Positions 34,057 through 45,440 of a stretch of 64,000 nt of DNA are shown here, piece after piece. The position numbers and the translations under genes were made by a program. The stretch is from NCBI GenBank assembly GCA_963513935.1, contig OY740773.1, positions 100,921,291 through 100,985,290 of the forward strand. Direction: 5' to 3'. A model generated the notes under the pieces. It was given only the letters and a program-made list of their open reading frames with translations, searched no databases and was not told the DNA's origin. Position 1 is the first letter of the stretch, and every line of letters begins with the position of its first letter. Source of the DNA: Aphrophora alni (lineage: Eukaryota > Arthropoda > Insecta > Hemiptera > Aphrophoridae).

Positions 34057-35299
34057 CAGATTATCTTCCTTACTTATATAGACAAAGTTATGTGATGGGC
34101 TTAAAAACGATATAATTTTTTTGCGTGTATTAAGGTCACCTTAGAGCAAAAAAAAAAGATTTGGGAATTATATTTGTTTGCCTGTCGTACGTCCCACCTT
34201 TGCCAATCGTCTCTCATGTGTAGTGCTTTACAGCTAGAGAACAAGATTTCAATTTTTGTTGAATTGAACATTCATTGTTTCGAGGTTAGATATCACACAT
34301 AAACCATTTGAACATAACAACTACATTTGTTTCGTTGTTGTGTGTTACCAAAACAACAGCTGACCGAGATTCAACAGATGGCTATGCACATTTTCATTGC
34401 ACTGCATTCTGGGTGGAAGTGGTTTTAACCAAAAGATTGATGTTCTTTTTATTATTCCGCCATTTTAATATGAATGACCAAAACAAAAATGGAACTCCAT
34501 GGTATTTTTTACATATCTAAGTAACATAATTGTAAAGTGTGAAGTTTGTAGAATGTTCCACATGTCCGCCATGTTAATTCAAAAATAGCGACCTCTTAGT
34601 GGGACGCCCGGTATTACAGCTCAGGAATAAATTGGGCGTCGTTAAAATCAAAACGTTTACAATTGGACGTGTTTATGTTACAAAGGAAAGCAGGTTTAGC
34701 CCCTTATTTGAATTTTAAAACAATTTCAAAGACGGCTTCCATGGTATTTTCACTTTTTGATTGTAAACTGAGAAACAATTTCGGTGATGATGCGTTTTGG
34801 TTAGTTTTTATTAGTTTTGTTGATAGGTGAATGAGAAAATTGTGCAATGTTTTCGCAATCATTTCTAAAGGATATTATTTTTAATGTTTTATAAGTTTTA
34901 TTATTTCAAAGTTTTTTTCGTATCAAAGTTGAAAGTGCAAAGTTATATTGTTAAATATCTTCAAACTTTCTTCTTAGAGAAATGTCCATTGGAAATGGAC
35001 AACGATTCTAGAAACTTCAATTACCAGATGAAATAGACACTATTCTTTATTTGTAACAAAAAGATATAGATAATGAAATATGTAACAAAATTGTCTCTGA
35101 AACAAAGAAACAGATCTGATACTTATTGGCACTCGTACTTTAAGTAAACTTTCAAGTAATTAATTTAATATAAATTTGAATCCGTCTCCGAATTAATCTG
35201 TCATCTTCAGTTGTTACAACTTTGTGATAATCATATAAATATATTCTTTTAAATTGAATTAATTAGTACAAAATCGTTCTAATTTTATACCGTTTACGC
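34057..35299. other. Unannotated stretch
   Basis: CCGCCATTTTAATATG near 34458 and CCGCCATGTTAATTC near 34566 are family D-like modules. The 70-codon frame at 34308-34520 spans one of them and is not accepted as a gene. Confidence 0.3.
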
Positions 35300-35512
35300 G
35301 TGTGGCAATCCTAAGGTATACTTGATGGATATACACTTTTTCATGTAGTCTTGGGTTAGATTCCTCTCTTTCATTTTTACTAATCAACTCTATTAACCAA
35401 CGCTTGTTCTTTCCCGACTCTGATACCCTATTAGGGTATTCAAAGGGTAGGGGTTTTTATTTTATGTTGTTTTTATCTAAGTCGATGATGGCTGAGGAGT
35501 TTTTCGCTTTAA
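35300..35512 (+). repeat. Family A element
   Basis: It contains GTGGCAATCC, ATACACTTTTTCATGTAGTC, TTGGGTTAGATTCCTCTC (box B-like), CAACGCTTGTTCTTTCCCGA and CCTATTAGGGTATTCAAAGG. It continues with TTTTATGTTGTTTTTAT and ends at TCGATGATGGCTGAGGAG with TTCGCTTTAAGAA. GGTTAGATTCC is one mismatch from the box B consensus. Box A is degraded in this copy. Confidence 0.75.
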
Positions 35513-36086
35513 GAATTGAGATTAAGTCAATACAAATGGTTTCACAGTTGGAAAACGAAACGTTATGGAACTGTTTTTTATTTATTTTGAAGGCCTGAAT
35601 CACTTTCTGAAGTTAGTACAGATATTTTGGAACACTGTATGTTTTTATAGTGTACGGAATAAGTTCAGTATCGTGAAAAAAGAAAACAAAAATATAACCA
35701 ATTATAGTTGTAAGTAAAAGAAAATTAGGTTTCGGAAATAAATTAAACTTAAAAATAAATCTTGATGACGTCATTAAAACTTGATTTTAATGAATTACTA
35801 TTTGCGTTTAGGATGCGTATCAAAATTAGGTTCCTATCAAATATATTTATATAATTTAAAAAACTTATATACAAATATAGTAATAATATTTCAAAAAATT
35901 TGACATTGGCAAAAATTGGGCGATAAAGCATAAAAATTGCAAAAGCATTGCACAAACTTTCTCACTTACTCATCAGCAAAAAACAAATGAAAACCAACCA
36001 AAATTTATCGACAGCAAACGTCAAATTTGTTGGTTTTCAGTTAAAAATTGAAAACGAAAGTGGCTGCCGTCTTAGCCAAAATTTGT
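35513..36086. other. Unannotated; contains a short repeat near 35940
   Basis: ATTGCACAAACTTTCTCAC followed by AAATGAAAACCAACC-like words near 35945-36000 recurs near 54685 and 62190. This is another low-copy dispersed repeat adjoining the family D element. Confidence 0.4.
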
Positions 36087-36871
36087 ATATACAGGGTGTA
36101 ACAAAAACCCTTAGCGTGCTATACAGAATCGGATTCTACATATCCAAATACATTAAAAATGTTCAGTAACTTTTTTCGAATTCACATAAGTTAAGTAGCA
36201 ATCCGTCGTTTTGTTTTTGACAAGAACTCATTGTCACTCAAAAAATAGAAAAGGTATTGAGTTGAAATTTGGTATAAACATCTTGTATGTTACTATTTAC
36301 AAATGTACCAAACGCAAATACATATTTATAATTTTTAAAATGGCCCGCGTATAAAACTTTTAACGTCAAATATCTCCAAAACCATTAACTTTTGAAAAAT
36401 AAATAAGGGCTACCATTTTTAAAATTATAATAAAGTCTCTTGTACACTTGTAAATTGTAACATACCAAATTTGAATTAAATATCTTAACTATTTCTGGAG
36501 TTACAGTGAGTTAATTTTTTATTTTTTTTTAAATCGAAACTAAACTAAGCCAAATTTGAAAAAAAATGATGATCACACTTATTTTATTATGATATATAGA
36601 ATCCTTACTGTATAGTTGTGAGTTAAATTTTGGAACACTGTCATATCATTATAACATTTTATATAAATCCCAGCCTTATTTGTCTAAATAACATTATTAA
36701 GGTTTTACTAAGCTAAATAGTACACTTGTAAATTATCGTCTATTCTAATTTTGGGGGGGGGAACTATATATCAGAGAAATTTCAAGTTGTTTCCACCAAT
36801 CAGATCAAAAGAATCGGAGGTAAAAATGTCTTCCGATATTGTATAGTGTGTTTTTGCGACACCCTGTATAT
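36087..36871. mobile_element. Family D terminal-inverted-repeat element, both ends present
   Basis: The left end ATATACAGGGTGTAACAAAA and the reverse complement of the right end, ATATACAGGGTGTCGCAAAA, agree over about 22 bp except for two bases. The outermost TATAT could be partly target-site duplication (TA or TATA). The 785-bp body contains the CCGTCGTTTTG, AAAATGGC, ATATCTCCAAAACC and GCTACCATTTTTAAAAT modules shared by the decayed copies at 8340-9252, 25560-26214, 38690-39246 and 47270-47895. No transposase frame is present, so it would be nonautonomous. The superfamily is not assigned. Confidence 0.72.
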
Positions 36872-36920
36872 GAAAGCCTCATTAACGTAAATCGTACTTT
36901 ACTAAAATAGATTGGCATTG

Positions 36921-37160
36921 GGACTCGTTATAGTGAGTACGGATTTGGCAATCCCTAGGAACCCTAACTGGTTCTACACTTTTTAACGTAGTCCTACGTT
37001 TGGTGCATTTTCTTTTCAAGTCTTTCTTAATCAAATTTTGTTCTTTTCCGACTCCCAACTATTAGAATATTCGATGGCTAAGGTTATTTATTCATGTTCC
37101 TTTTTTATAAGGGGATGATGATCGAGAGGTTTTTGCTTTAAAAAAACAAGAAAACAATTA
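36921..37160 (+). repeat. Family A element, nearly full length
   Basis: Its parts in order are ACTCGTTATAGTGAGTACGG, TTTGGCAATCCC, CCCTAACTGGTTCTACAC (box A-like), AACGTAGTCC, TTTTGTTCTTTTCCGACTCC, ATTAGAATATTCGATGGC, AAGGGGATGATGATCGAGAG and GCTTTAAAAAAACAAGAAAA. It lies only about 0.5 kb upstream of the AT-hook gene, on the same strand. Confidence 0.75.
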
Positions 37161-37339
37161 TTAAGATTAAAGGGTGTTTCTAATACAAAAATACATAATT
37201 AAAATCGAACAAATATTTAATTGTTAAATTTTGTTCTTTGAAAATTCAATAAAATACATAAGAAATACCTGCATCTATCATTGTTCCTGTACCAAGAGAA
37301 ATGTGAAAATACAATCACAAATACTTTAACCCCACTCGA

Positions 37340-37685
37340 ACCATCGTGCAAGTCGACTTCTTCCATTTGGATTAGACACTAAAAAACGTATAACGCACAG
37401 TACGCACTAAATTAACATACGCGCACTAAAATATCGTGAACGCACAATAGAAACTCATCGCAGTAAAATAATCACGTCATCTCGTCTAAGCTATCAACCG
37501 CGGTGGAACGCTTGCAATAATGAACTAAGCAAAAACACTATCGTACCTTATCGATAAGGAAGTGATAAGCGCGCAAGTTGTTTGATCAGGTTATCTGCGC
37601 TTTTGTTTAATTAGCTTTCATTAATAGATTTATTGATTGCACGGTTCTGACGGTTCTATTATTGCAATAGAAGGAGTTTTATATT
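37340..37685 (+). promoter_or_regulatory. Putative promoter with TATCGATA palindrome
   Basis: This block directly precedes the AT-hook gene and is less AT-rich than its surroundings, with CpG-containing words (ACGCGCACTAAA, CAACCGCGGTGG, AAGCGCGCAAG). It contains the palindrome CCTTATCGATAAGG at about 37547-37560, whose centre TATCGATA is the DNA replication-related element bound by DREF in flies. No TATA box at a useful distance from the ATG was found. The assignment rests on position and composition. The site could also serve a divergent minus-strand transcript. Confidence 0.4.
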
Positions 37686-38186
37686 ATGGGAAAACGTAGA
37701 TTAATCTATTGTATTGAACATGCAGTGTTTAATGAAGAATTAATATTTCCTCCAGGTATTGACGTGAGGTAAAATTCCATAATTGATTATTTCTAATTGT
37801 CCCAAGATGTTTTCCATCTGTCTTTTCTCTTAAATTAATGTAGTCAATGTTGCTGATTTTTTATTTTTTCACATATAGGCCTACAGTTTGGAGAACGTTA
37901 TGTGATAAGTTAAAAAGAAATGATGCAGAGTTTTTTAAATATCCTGTTCGAGGTCGCCCAAGGAAAGGTAATTAAAAATGTATTATTAAATACATGTTAT
38001 TTTAGATAATTTTAAATTTACATATGTTACTAAGACTTTTGTATCTTGTGTATCTTTGATATATTCAACTGTTTTGGAGTTACAGAGGCTCAAAACAAGA
38101 TTGTGTGTGTTTTCAGAGGTTCATTACCTGTACTTAAAACAGACCAACAGAGATTAAAATTGAAATGTAAATATAGTATAGTGTAA
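37686..38186 (+). CDS. Small AT-hook protein, three-exon model
   Basis: The model is exons 37686-37768, 37879-37967 and 38086-38186, with GT-AG introns of 110 and 118 bp, a normal size for short insect introns. The exons sum to 273 bases: 90 residues plus stop. Exon 1 reads MGKRRLIYCIEHAVFNEELI and ends IDV. Exon 2 reads PTVWRTLCDKLKRNDAEFF and ends in KYPVRGRPRK. RGRPRK is a canonical AT-hook core, which binds the minor groove of AT-rich DNA, so a nuclear DNA-binding role is inferred. Phases match at both junctions, and the alternative donor at 37755 would give a stop in exon 2. Exon 3 (EAQNKIVCVFRGSLPVLK onward) is the least secure. If intron 2 is unspliced, the protein ends GN after the hook. 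I do not recognise the family, and a transposon-derived ORF is possible. Confidence 0.47.
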
Positions 38187-38190
38187 TAAA
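38185..38190 (+). terminator. Polyadenylation signal of the AT-hook gene model
   Basis: AATAAA overlaps the TAA stop of the exon 3 model, with a T/GT-rich stretch (CTTTTTTTGT) about 10-20 bp downstream. A second AATAAA occurs at about 38279. The 3' UTR would be very short if the first is used. Confidence 0.35.
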
Positions 38191-38284
38191 AAGTAAAGTC
38201 TTTTTTTGTACAGTGGCAATAATATAATGCAGGCTTTAAAAGTGGAATCGTCGTATGAGAAAGTAATGTCATACTTTGAATAAA

Positions 38285-38689
38285 GGTAAATTAATAATAA
38301 CTATTAAACATTTTTTTTTGTATTTACACTACAAAAAATTACGTTACTGAGGAAAGACTTATTTTACAAGTATTATCATTCTTATAAGTGTATTATGATC
38401 GAAAAATACAAAAGATTGGATACATAATGTTTGAAAGAATTTCTAACAATTAATTATTTCAAGAACAGAAAGAATTGCAACGCTGTTTTGATTAATTCAA
38501 ACAAATAACAGGATATATTATTACAAATATGTACCCAGAACTAGATTACTTTTTAAAATAACATGTTCTATTTAATGTAAATAGCTTGCTATAAATGTAC
38601 TCTTTATTGTTCTAGAAAATTACTAACAGTTTGTTCAAGTTTATTTATTGATATCTCTGCAAAATTATGACGTACAACAAAAGTAAAGA
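38285..38689. other. Unannotated AT-rich stretch
   Basis: No further exon with matching phase, splice sites and coding text was recognised downstream of the AT-hook gene model. Confidence 0.3.
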
Positions 38690-39246
38690 TATTGCTTATA
38701 AAGGAACTAAAAACTAGTAATTTTGTAAAACCGCCATTTTGAAACCGTTAAGTGAAAAGTTATAAGATTTTTCAAGAACATTAATAAGGAAAAATAAACA
38801 ATTGTTCACTTAAATATCGCCACTTATTGTATCTGTCAGGTGAGTAATAAAGTTTGTTTAGTTGATTTTCAAATTTTTAGTCGTTTTTTAAAAATTATAC
38901 TGTATCTCCGTTTAAGTTTAAATCTCAGTTCGTCGATTTTAAGTGCCAAAAATGTACATCTGCAACCCCTAAAATCGTGTTTATTACTAATTAGATCCTG
39001 TGCAGCACCTAAAAGGTTGGATATATGCAATTATCTGTTGATCCTAAACCATCATAAATAAAGTATATCTACTAGAAATTTTTAAGTTACCCCTCATATT
39101 GTAAAAATGGCTGACGGTATATAAATGAAAAATTCCAAAGTAATCCATCATAAAAAGTTCAAGAGAATTGTCATTAGTCTTTTATTAATGTATGAAATAC
39201 TTTATAAGTAAAACAGCTGGGACACTTATATATCAATCACCCTGTA
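38690..39246 (+). repeat. Family D element, diverged copy
   Basis: The ACCGCCATTTTGAAACCG module at 38730, the AAAATGGCTGACGG module at 39106 and the terminal CACCCTGTAC (39238-39247) follow the family D order. The 73-codon frame at 38840-39061 lies inside and is not supported. Confidence 0.45.
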
Positions 39247-42049
39247 CTTGTGTTTGAAAATTCATTGAAATATTTTCCACGATTTTCTCATTGAAAATTA
39301 GTCGGTCCCGTCATCAAAATTTAAAAAATATTTTAAAAGATATTGCTATGTTTAAATAGACTCTAAGCTTGCTTAAGAGTATCATAAACTCGACCAGCTC
39401 GTAAATCTTTCTTAAATTAAAATCTTTTAATGTCTGCGTTTATGATTACTTTTCTCTTTTTCTATTATACTTGAACAGTAATTGTCATTCACGTGCGATT
39501 TGTCATTGTCCTTGAAAAATAATTCTCAAATTTCAACAAAACTTTAGAAAAAGTCAGTACAACTGATTTTGAGAAATTACACTGCCATTCAGATGAAAGT
39601 CTGCTTCACCGATCCAAAAGATCTGATAAAGTTATCCTTCATCTAACGAAATTTGGGCCAATCATAACAAGGAAAAGTGAAGTCTCTTTAGTGTTATCAA
39701 TTTTAGTTTAACTTTATTTGGATTTTATAATGGTACATTCTTAATTGTCTTTAAAGAATACGGTATACGGTTATGTTACTTAAATCATGATTTTCAGCAA
39801 TTTCTTAACATGAGTGTTATTAGTAATTTCGTTTTTTTCCTCCCCCCCCACCCATGCAAGGCTTCGACAACCGTAATGTCGCCTTTAACTACTAAAGGTC
39901 TTCATAATTTTTGTTTAACTTTTACAGAACCAGTGCTTTAATACTTCTTCGCCAGATTTCTATAATTAATTAATCCATACGGGCCATCCCTTAAGCCATT
40001 AAATTTATGAAAATATCTTCAGGAGAGCAGGTTGTAAACTGCGCTCCTATGTTAATCATATAGAAGAACACAACTAAGCTTAGGTACCATTAATGTTTAA
40101 ACCAATATAGTTACGGACTTGAAACTTTATTTACGTCCTTTAGCATAACGTCCTCGTCAATTTCGTGCTAAATGACTATTTTTGTTTCAGTGTTTTTTTT
40201 TACCCAATTTAAAAAACAGAACATTTTAAAGTATAGTAAAACTTAACTGAAATTACTCACCATACAATAATGGGATTCGTGCCAAATTTTAAGTTTAATC
40301 CGTTTTTCATTAATTGTTGCTAAAGACTAATAAAACCGTACTTTCGGGAAAACAAGTTTGAAAATGGTCAACACTTTGTACTTAAACAAGGACAATATTC
40401 TAGGTCTTCTAGTTTTAGTGTCTTGTGGCCTACACAAACTATTTTAGTTATTATAACATACACGAGAATAACACTTCAGCACAAACACAAATAGCCAGAG
40501 TACAAACAATCAGCTGATAATCAAACCGCCAAAATACTTAGTAGTTCAATTTGCAGGTTAGCCAACATGAAAAACAAAATACTATATTCATAACATAGGT
40601 AAAGTACATAGAAACAAAAACAATACTACATAAAGTGTAAGGTTTAAGGAAGAATGTACTTAGTTTTAAATCCCGCGCAAGGACTGAGATCTCGTGTTAC
40701 CCATCGCATACAGTGCACGCTTTTATTCAAAAAATAATTTCTCCTATTAATGGGGAGATAATTAGGCGATGTTATACATTTTCTGAAACAGAAAAAATGG
40801 AGAATTTTAGGATTATTTTTGAAAAAATCGATTTGTAAAACCCAGCCCACGACCTACTCCCCTTTATGCTGCTGTAAAGTTTCTGTTACATTCATAACAA
40901 CTCTGAATTAGTCCCACGTGTTTCTGTTGATAACGACATAATAAAACATAGAAACAATAAAAACTAGAGTTTTAATTTAATGTTAATCACAAGTCACATT
41001 TTTAACCTACACAGAGTGTAAACAGTAAATTCCAACAAACTCCTTGCAATGGCAACAATACAATACTTAATTTTAAGAAACAGCTGATTATTTTGAAAAG
41101 CAGCTTATGATTAAATCCCGAATGTCCCTGCATAAACGCATGCATTTTGTTTTGAGATTAAAATTGACACTTACTTTTGAAAGACCCGGTATTACATGGG
41201 TGGACTGACAAATTTTGAACCACTGAAGAAGCAAGACCACCAAATTAGGATTTATTAAGGATCTCTTGCCTGAGAAGATTCCCAAATAACAAAAAGTTGT
41301 GGTGATAGAATTTCCTTATTAACTATTTCAATAAAAGCAAATAAAAGGTGGTCAAAAAATTGATTTAAGTAACTATTTTTGTCTCGTAGAGCCCTTTTTA
41401 TAATGATTTATTACATGACAATTTTTGACTTACCACTAGTCTATAAATCCCCTGAAGTCCAAAACTGAAAACATGGGGTTATAGATACATCCCTTCATTA
41501 CAATGAAGATTGTCATAAACTATGTTAAACTATTTTAATTAATAATAAGAATTAAAGCTGGCAGAGGGGACGTTTCTTTCAAACCACTCTTTATAAACTC
41601 AACTAACAACAAAGCAATTATCTTAAATTTCCTAGGGTTATAACTTTTATGAAGTTTGTGTAAATAATCTGCCAGCTATACAAATATAATATCTGATACT
41701 ATTTAATATGTTACATCCGTGTTCACTGTTTATTTTATTCTTGATTGTTTGTTGTTTTATAACAAAAAGTATTTAAATCTACGATGAAGAAACTGATTTA
41801 TTTAACGAAGCATTAAAACATTATAGTCTGTCTTGAATAAATTATATAATCTATGTACAATGTAAGAGATAAAGCATAAATGTTATCAGTAATGATTTAG
41901 AGGGTTTCAAGCTTCATTTCTACCAGCATGTTGTTTCGACTTCTTATTATATGTTCTGGTTAACTATTAAAGTAGTTAAACAAATTTCCAAACGCCTTCT
42001 TACTTACACTGTAGGGTAAGATTGGTGATCACAATAATTTTGAGTTATG
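39247..42049. other. Long unannotated stretch
   Basis: No gene is recognised in 2.8 kb. The two minus-strand frames at 40644-40850 and 41088-41285 share a short CMR..RDI/RDL peptide word and AAATCCCG at the DNA level, so they may be two copies of one repeat. A C-run (CCTCCCCCCCCACCC) lies at 39841. Confidence 0.3.
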
Positions 42050-42270
42050 TTTTTTGATTGAGCTTTACATTTCATGACCTCAGACAATAAAAAGTAAATT
42101 TTCAACATCGGCTGTTATTATTGTTGTTGTCTGTACGATATCGGCCACAAACATTAAAACAGGAACATGAAATCTGTTATAAAGTAGTCATATAGAACTG
42201 CATGGAAATGCAGAACAATATAATTGAAAATCACAAAAAAGTCGTTCATTTTTAACAGTTTTTGTTCATA
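42050..42270 (+). repeat. Family C interspersed repeat
   Basis: It contains TTGTTGTTGTCTGTACGATA, CGGCCACAAACATTAAAACA, GGAACATGAAATCTGTTATA and GTAGTCATATAGAACTG. These parallel CGTCTGTACG, AGCGGCCACAAAAATAAAGA and GACACGAAATTTGGTG at 48490-48590. Confidence 0.55.
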
Positions 42271-42339
42271 ACTCGTGGTTTAGTGGTATTTTTTTTTTCA
42301 ATTACTCTGGTCTGTAATATTGTTTTAGTAGACTTTATA

Positions 42340-43190
42340 TTATTATTATACAGTGAATACGGCTGAACTCACTCTAACGCACGCGCTCTCACATACAGAC
42401 GCGCAGAGTATTAGAACTGCCGTGGGCCACCCGCATGATTTACCTACTGTTCTTTACTTCATCAAACTTTCATTTATTTAATTTGATATTTTATTATAAA
42501 ATCAGTAATATATTTTTATTCTATAGAGGAAAAATGAGACCAAGGAATGTATAATTTACTTTAATAATAGAGTCCAAAATCAACAATGTTTGTTACAAAA
42601 TGAATGACTAATAAGTGTGAATACACAACACTATCGTATATATTTATAGAAAATATGTAATTTTCGATTTTAATGAAATAAAGGAGCACAATATAATAAT
42701 AATAGTATAAAACATAATTTGTACTTTATTATTTACATTGTGATAAGCTGTGTATATACTGAAATGGTAATATTGGCATTTACACAGTTTATTTTTTATA
42801 AATTTTACATTTGCTCATCTAAGCAACATTAATAATGTTGAAAACAGCAAAACATTCTCCACTGACAGATATTTTTCAATAGAGAATACGATAGTGTTGT
42901 TTATTCACACTTATTTGTCATCATACAGTCACTCATTTTGTAGCAGACATTGTTGATTTTCAGCTTATAATTTAGTAAATTACACGTTGTTAGGCCTCAT
43001 TTTTCTTGTAATTACGTGTAGAATAAATATGTAATATGAATTTTATTTTCAAATATCAAAATAAAATAAATTAAAGTTTTATAAAAAGAAGCCAAGTAGG
43101 TCACCGGATACCTCAATCTCTGCACTTGTGTGAGTGAAACGACCCTTCGTTCACACGGATTCCCAATTTATAATAGTATAGTTTTGACAA
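42340..43190. mobile_element. Long inverted-repeat (foldback-like) element, arms about 300 bp
   Basis: The left arm (about 42340-42640) is matched by the reverse complement of the right arm (about 42888-43190). Matching words include GGAAAAATGAGACC against AGAAAAATGAGGCC, AAAATCAACAATGT on both sides, AAGTGTGAATA followed by ACAACACTATCGTAT on both sides, and AAACTTTCATTTATTTAATT against AAACTTTAATTTATTTTATT. The 245-bp centre is unique and noncoding. Identity looks close to 80% in the inner 115 bp and lower outside. A single extra arm lies at 60123-60312. No transposase is encoded. Confidence 0.85.
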
Positions 43191-43288
43191 GTCACCTGAG
43201 GATGGATACTTAGTTGTTGAAACTTTCCTTCACCATTTAATTTCTTCATTTAGTGATTCTAATTTTGTAATAATATAGATTGATGAAG

Positions 43289-43497
43289 TTTACAAACAAC
43301 ATTCCCCACATTGTGACAGTTTTCCTTGTTGACAAGAAAGTAGAGTTCTAATAACACCAATACTAGCGGCCAATATTAAACGCTGACAAGGTGTAAGTTC
43401 AAACATCTAACATAACACTGACAATGCATCGTAACATATCTAGAACTAACAGTATCAGCAAATATCTGCTTTGTATTTGTCTAAGAGGTTCACTATA
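43289..43497 (+). repeat. Direct repeat family E, copy 1
   Basis: It contains TTTACAAACAACATTCCC, TTAAACGCTGACAAGGTGTA, AGTTCAAACATCTAACATAA, CACTGACAATGCATC and CAGTATCAGCAAATATCTGC. All of these recur in the same order at 45139-45370, 1.85 kb away. The 61-codon minus-strand frame here is a by-product. Confidence 0.85.
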
Positions 43498-44444
43498 AAT
43501 AAAAGGTAGAAAAGATTTCACAAAGTTCCTCACACATCCATCTAAAAAACCAAATAAAAACAGACCAAAATTATTTGTCAACAAATATATGTCGCTTCAT
43601 AATTAATTGTCAGTTAAAAAGTAAAAATAAACTATGGAAGCCATCTTCAAAAAAAATGTATATCTATGAACAATGTTTTGTTTATTTGAACCGTTTAATT
43701 AAAATTGTTGATTCGAGTTTTGTTCTTATAACATCTATCCCCAAATTTTGGTTATTTTTGACTTTAGTTTTTGTATGCAAAAATATTTAACATAGTTACA
43801 TTATAGTTCATTTTACTAATAATAAATTATTTTATTGTTACCGTCTTCATGAAAAAAATGTCCTCGTGAAATTACCTAAATATGACAAGTCAAATTTGAT
43901 CAAAATCGGTTGACACGTTTGGGCTTTAAACGACAGACAAACGTCATTACAATAGCAACCAAGTATTGGGGTTCAGGGGGCCACAACCACTTTCCCACGA
44001 AAAATGAACCACGATGTAGGTTTAATGATAACCTTTTGTATGCTTTCATAAAACGAACATAAGAATTTATAATTTGTGGAGAAAAGATAGAGCAAGTCTC
44101 GTCGTACCACAATCTCCGCCAGATTATTTCATTTAAAAATAGAAGAGAATAAGAAGTTTACAACAATGGATAGGAAAAGTCCTGGAGTCTGTTCCTGAAA
44201 GAACATGTTTAATGGTAACCACACAAACGATTTAAACTAAAAAGTTTTGGTACAATCTATATTATAGACTTGCATTTAATAAAGAAACAAAAAATCGCTA
44301 TTTCTAGCAAATTATTGAATAAATTGAAGACAACACACTTAGTTTCAGATGATACGAAGCATGATAGGAATAAAAATAGCTCAAAAAGTGAAAATCAGCC
44401 ACAATTAAAGTACATTTGGAGAAATTCTTAAAAATGAACCTTAC
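43498..44444. other. Unannotated stretch
   Basis: AT-rich sequence between repeat E and the LINE tail. Frames at 43575 and 43900 show no support. The part just before 44445 may be unrecognised upstream LINE sequence. Confidence 0.3.
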
Positions 44445-44640
44445 AAATTAAAATGGAAATGGGCAGGACACGAGCAAGAATGGAAGGACAAAGTTGGGCA
44501 AAACTCTGCTATGAATGGAGTCCTAGAGAACATAAGGGAGGACTAGTATGGCGAGATGATATGGCGAACTAAGTAAGATGAAGCTTGTGGACACTAGCAA
44601 GAAATAGAAAGTTTGGACAACTCGAAAAAAAGTGAACCTG
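44445..44640 (+). pseudogene. LINE ORF2 C-terminal tail, frameshifted
   Basis: Three overlapping frames together give KLKWKWAGH, then ARMEGQSWAKLCYEWSPREH, KGGLVWRDDMAN, and WTLARNRKFGQLEKK. This matches the W.WAGHVAR...W....EW.P...KR..GRP..RW.DD......W...A..R..W..LE tail that follows the reverse transcriptase in many arthropod LINEs. The frame changes near 44472 and after 44570, and a stop follows DDMAN. Nothing of the upstream reverse transcriptase is recognised, so this is a 5'-truncated insertion, as is usual for LINEs. The clade is not resolved. Confidence 0.8.
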
Positions 44641-45138
44641 AATATTAAATAAAAAATTAATACAAATTTAAAACGTACTTATTTTTTTACATGTACGTGA
44701 GTTTTTGTTTCTTTTGTCATTTAAATTATCAAAGAGGTATTTTAATTAAATATGTATGTAAAAATGTGTACAAATATGTAACCACAAGGAACCTCATTAC
44801 GTTCTAAAGAAGAGGCTTTTACTCCATAAAGATGTTACGAAAGCTTTATTTTTACTACATATTTTGTATACTAAGTTGTATGTAAAAAGATAATACGTTA
44901 AAGAGAAGGGTAAAATTTTAAACTGAACTGTACTTAATAATAATACATTATAGTGACATGTTTTCCTTACAAATTTGACACAATATTATACAGGTTAGGT
45001 TAGGTTTTTCACAAACCTTATGAGGATCTTCGTAACGTTGTATTGGTGTTTAACTTTTCCTTTCTAAATATTGAATTTTTGTTCACAATAATTTACCAAT
45101 AATATAATTTGATAACGCTTATCTAAATCTGTACAATG

Positions 45139-45370
45139 TTTACAAACAATATTCCCGCCGTTTGACTTGTTGACAAAGGATTCGAACAACGTGCTGAGTA
45201 ATATATCCTTCAGCTATACTGAATACATGTCAGCTAACATTAAACGCTGACAAGTTGTAAGTTCAAACATCTATCATAACACTGACAACGCATCAATCCA
45301 TCATAACCTATCTACATCTAACAGTATCAGCAAATATCTGCTTTGAGTCTGTCTCTAAGAAATACACTGT
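45139..45370 (+). repeat. Direct repeat family E, copy 2
   Basis: This is the second copy of the repeat at 43289-43497, with the words in the same order and an extra insertion between TTCCCGCC and the AACATTAAACGCTGACAAG block. The orientation is the same. Confidence 0.85.
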
Positions 45371-45440
45371 ACAAACCCTGGACATTGCTACAATTTTAGA
45401 TTAGGTAAAATGTTATGTTTGTTCAGAAATAATTATTTCG

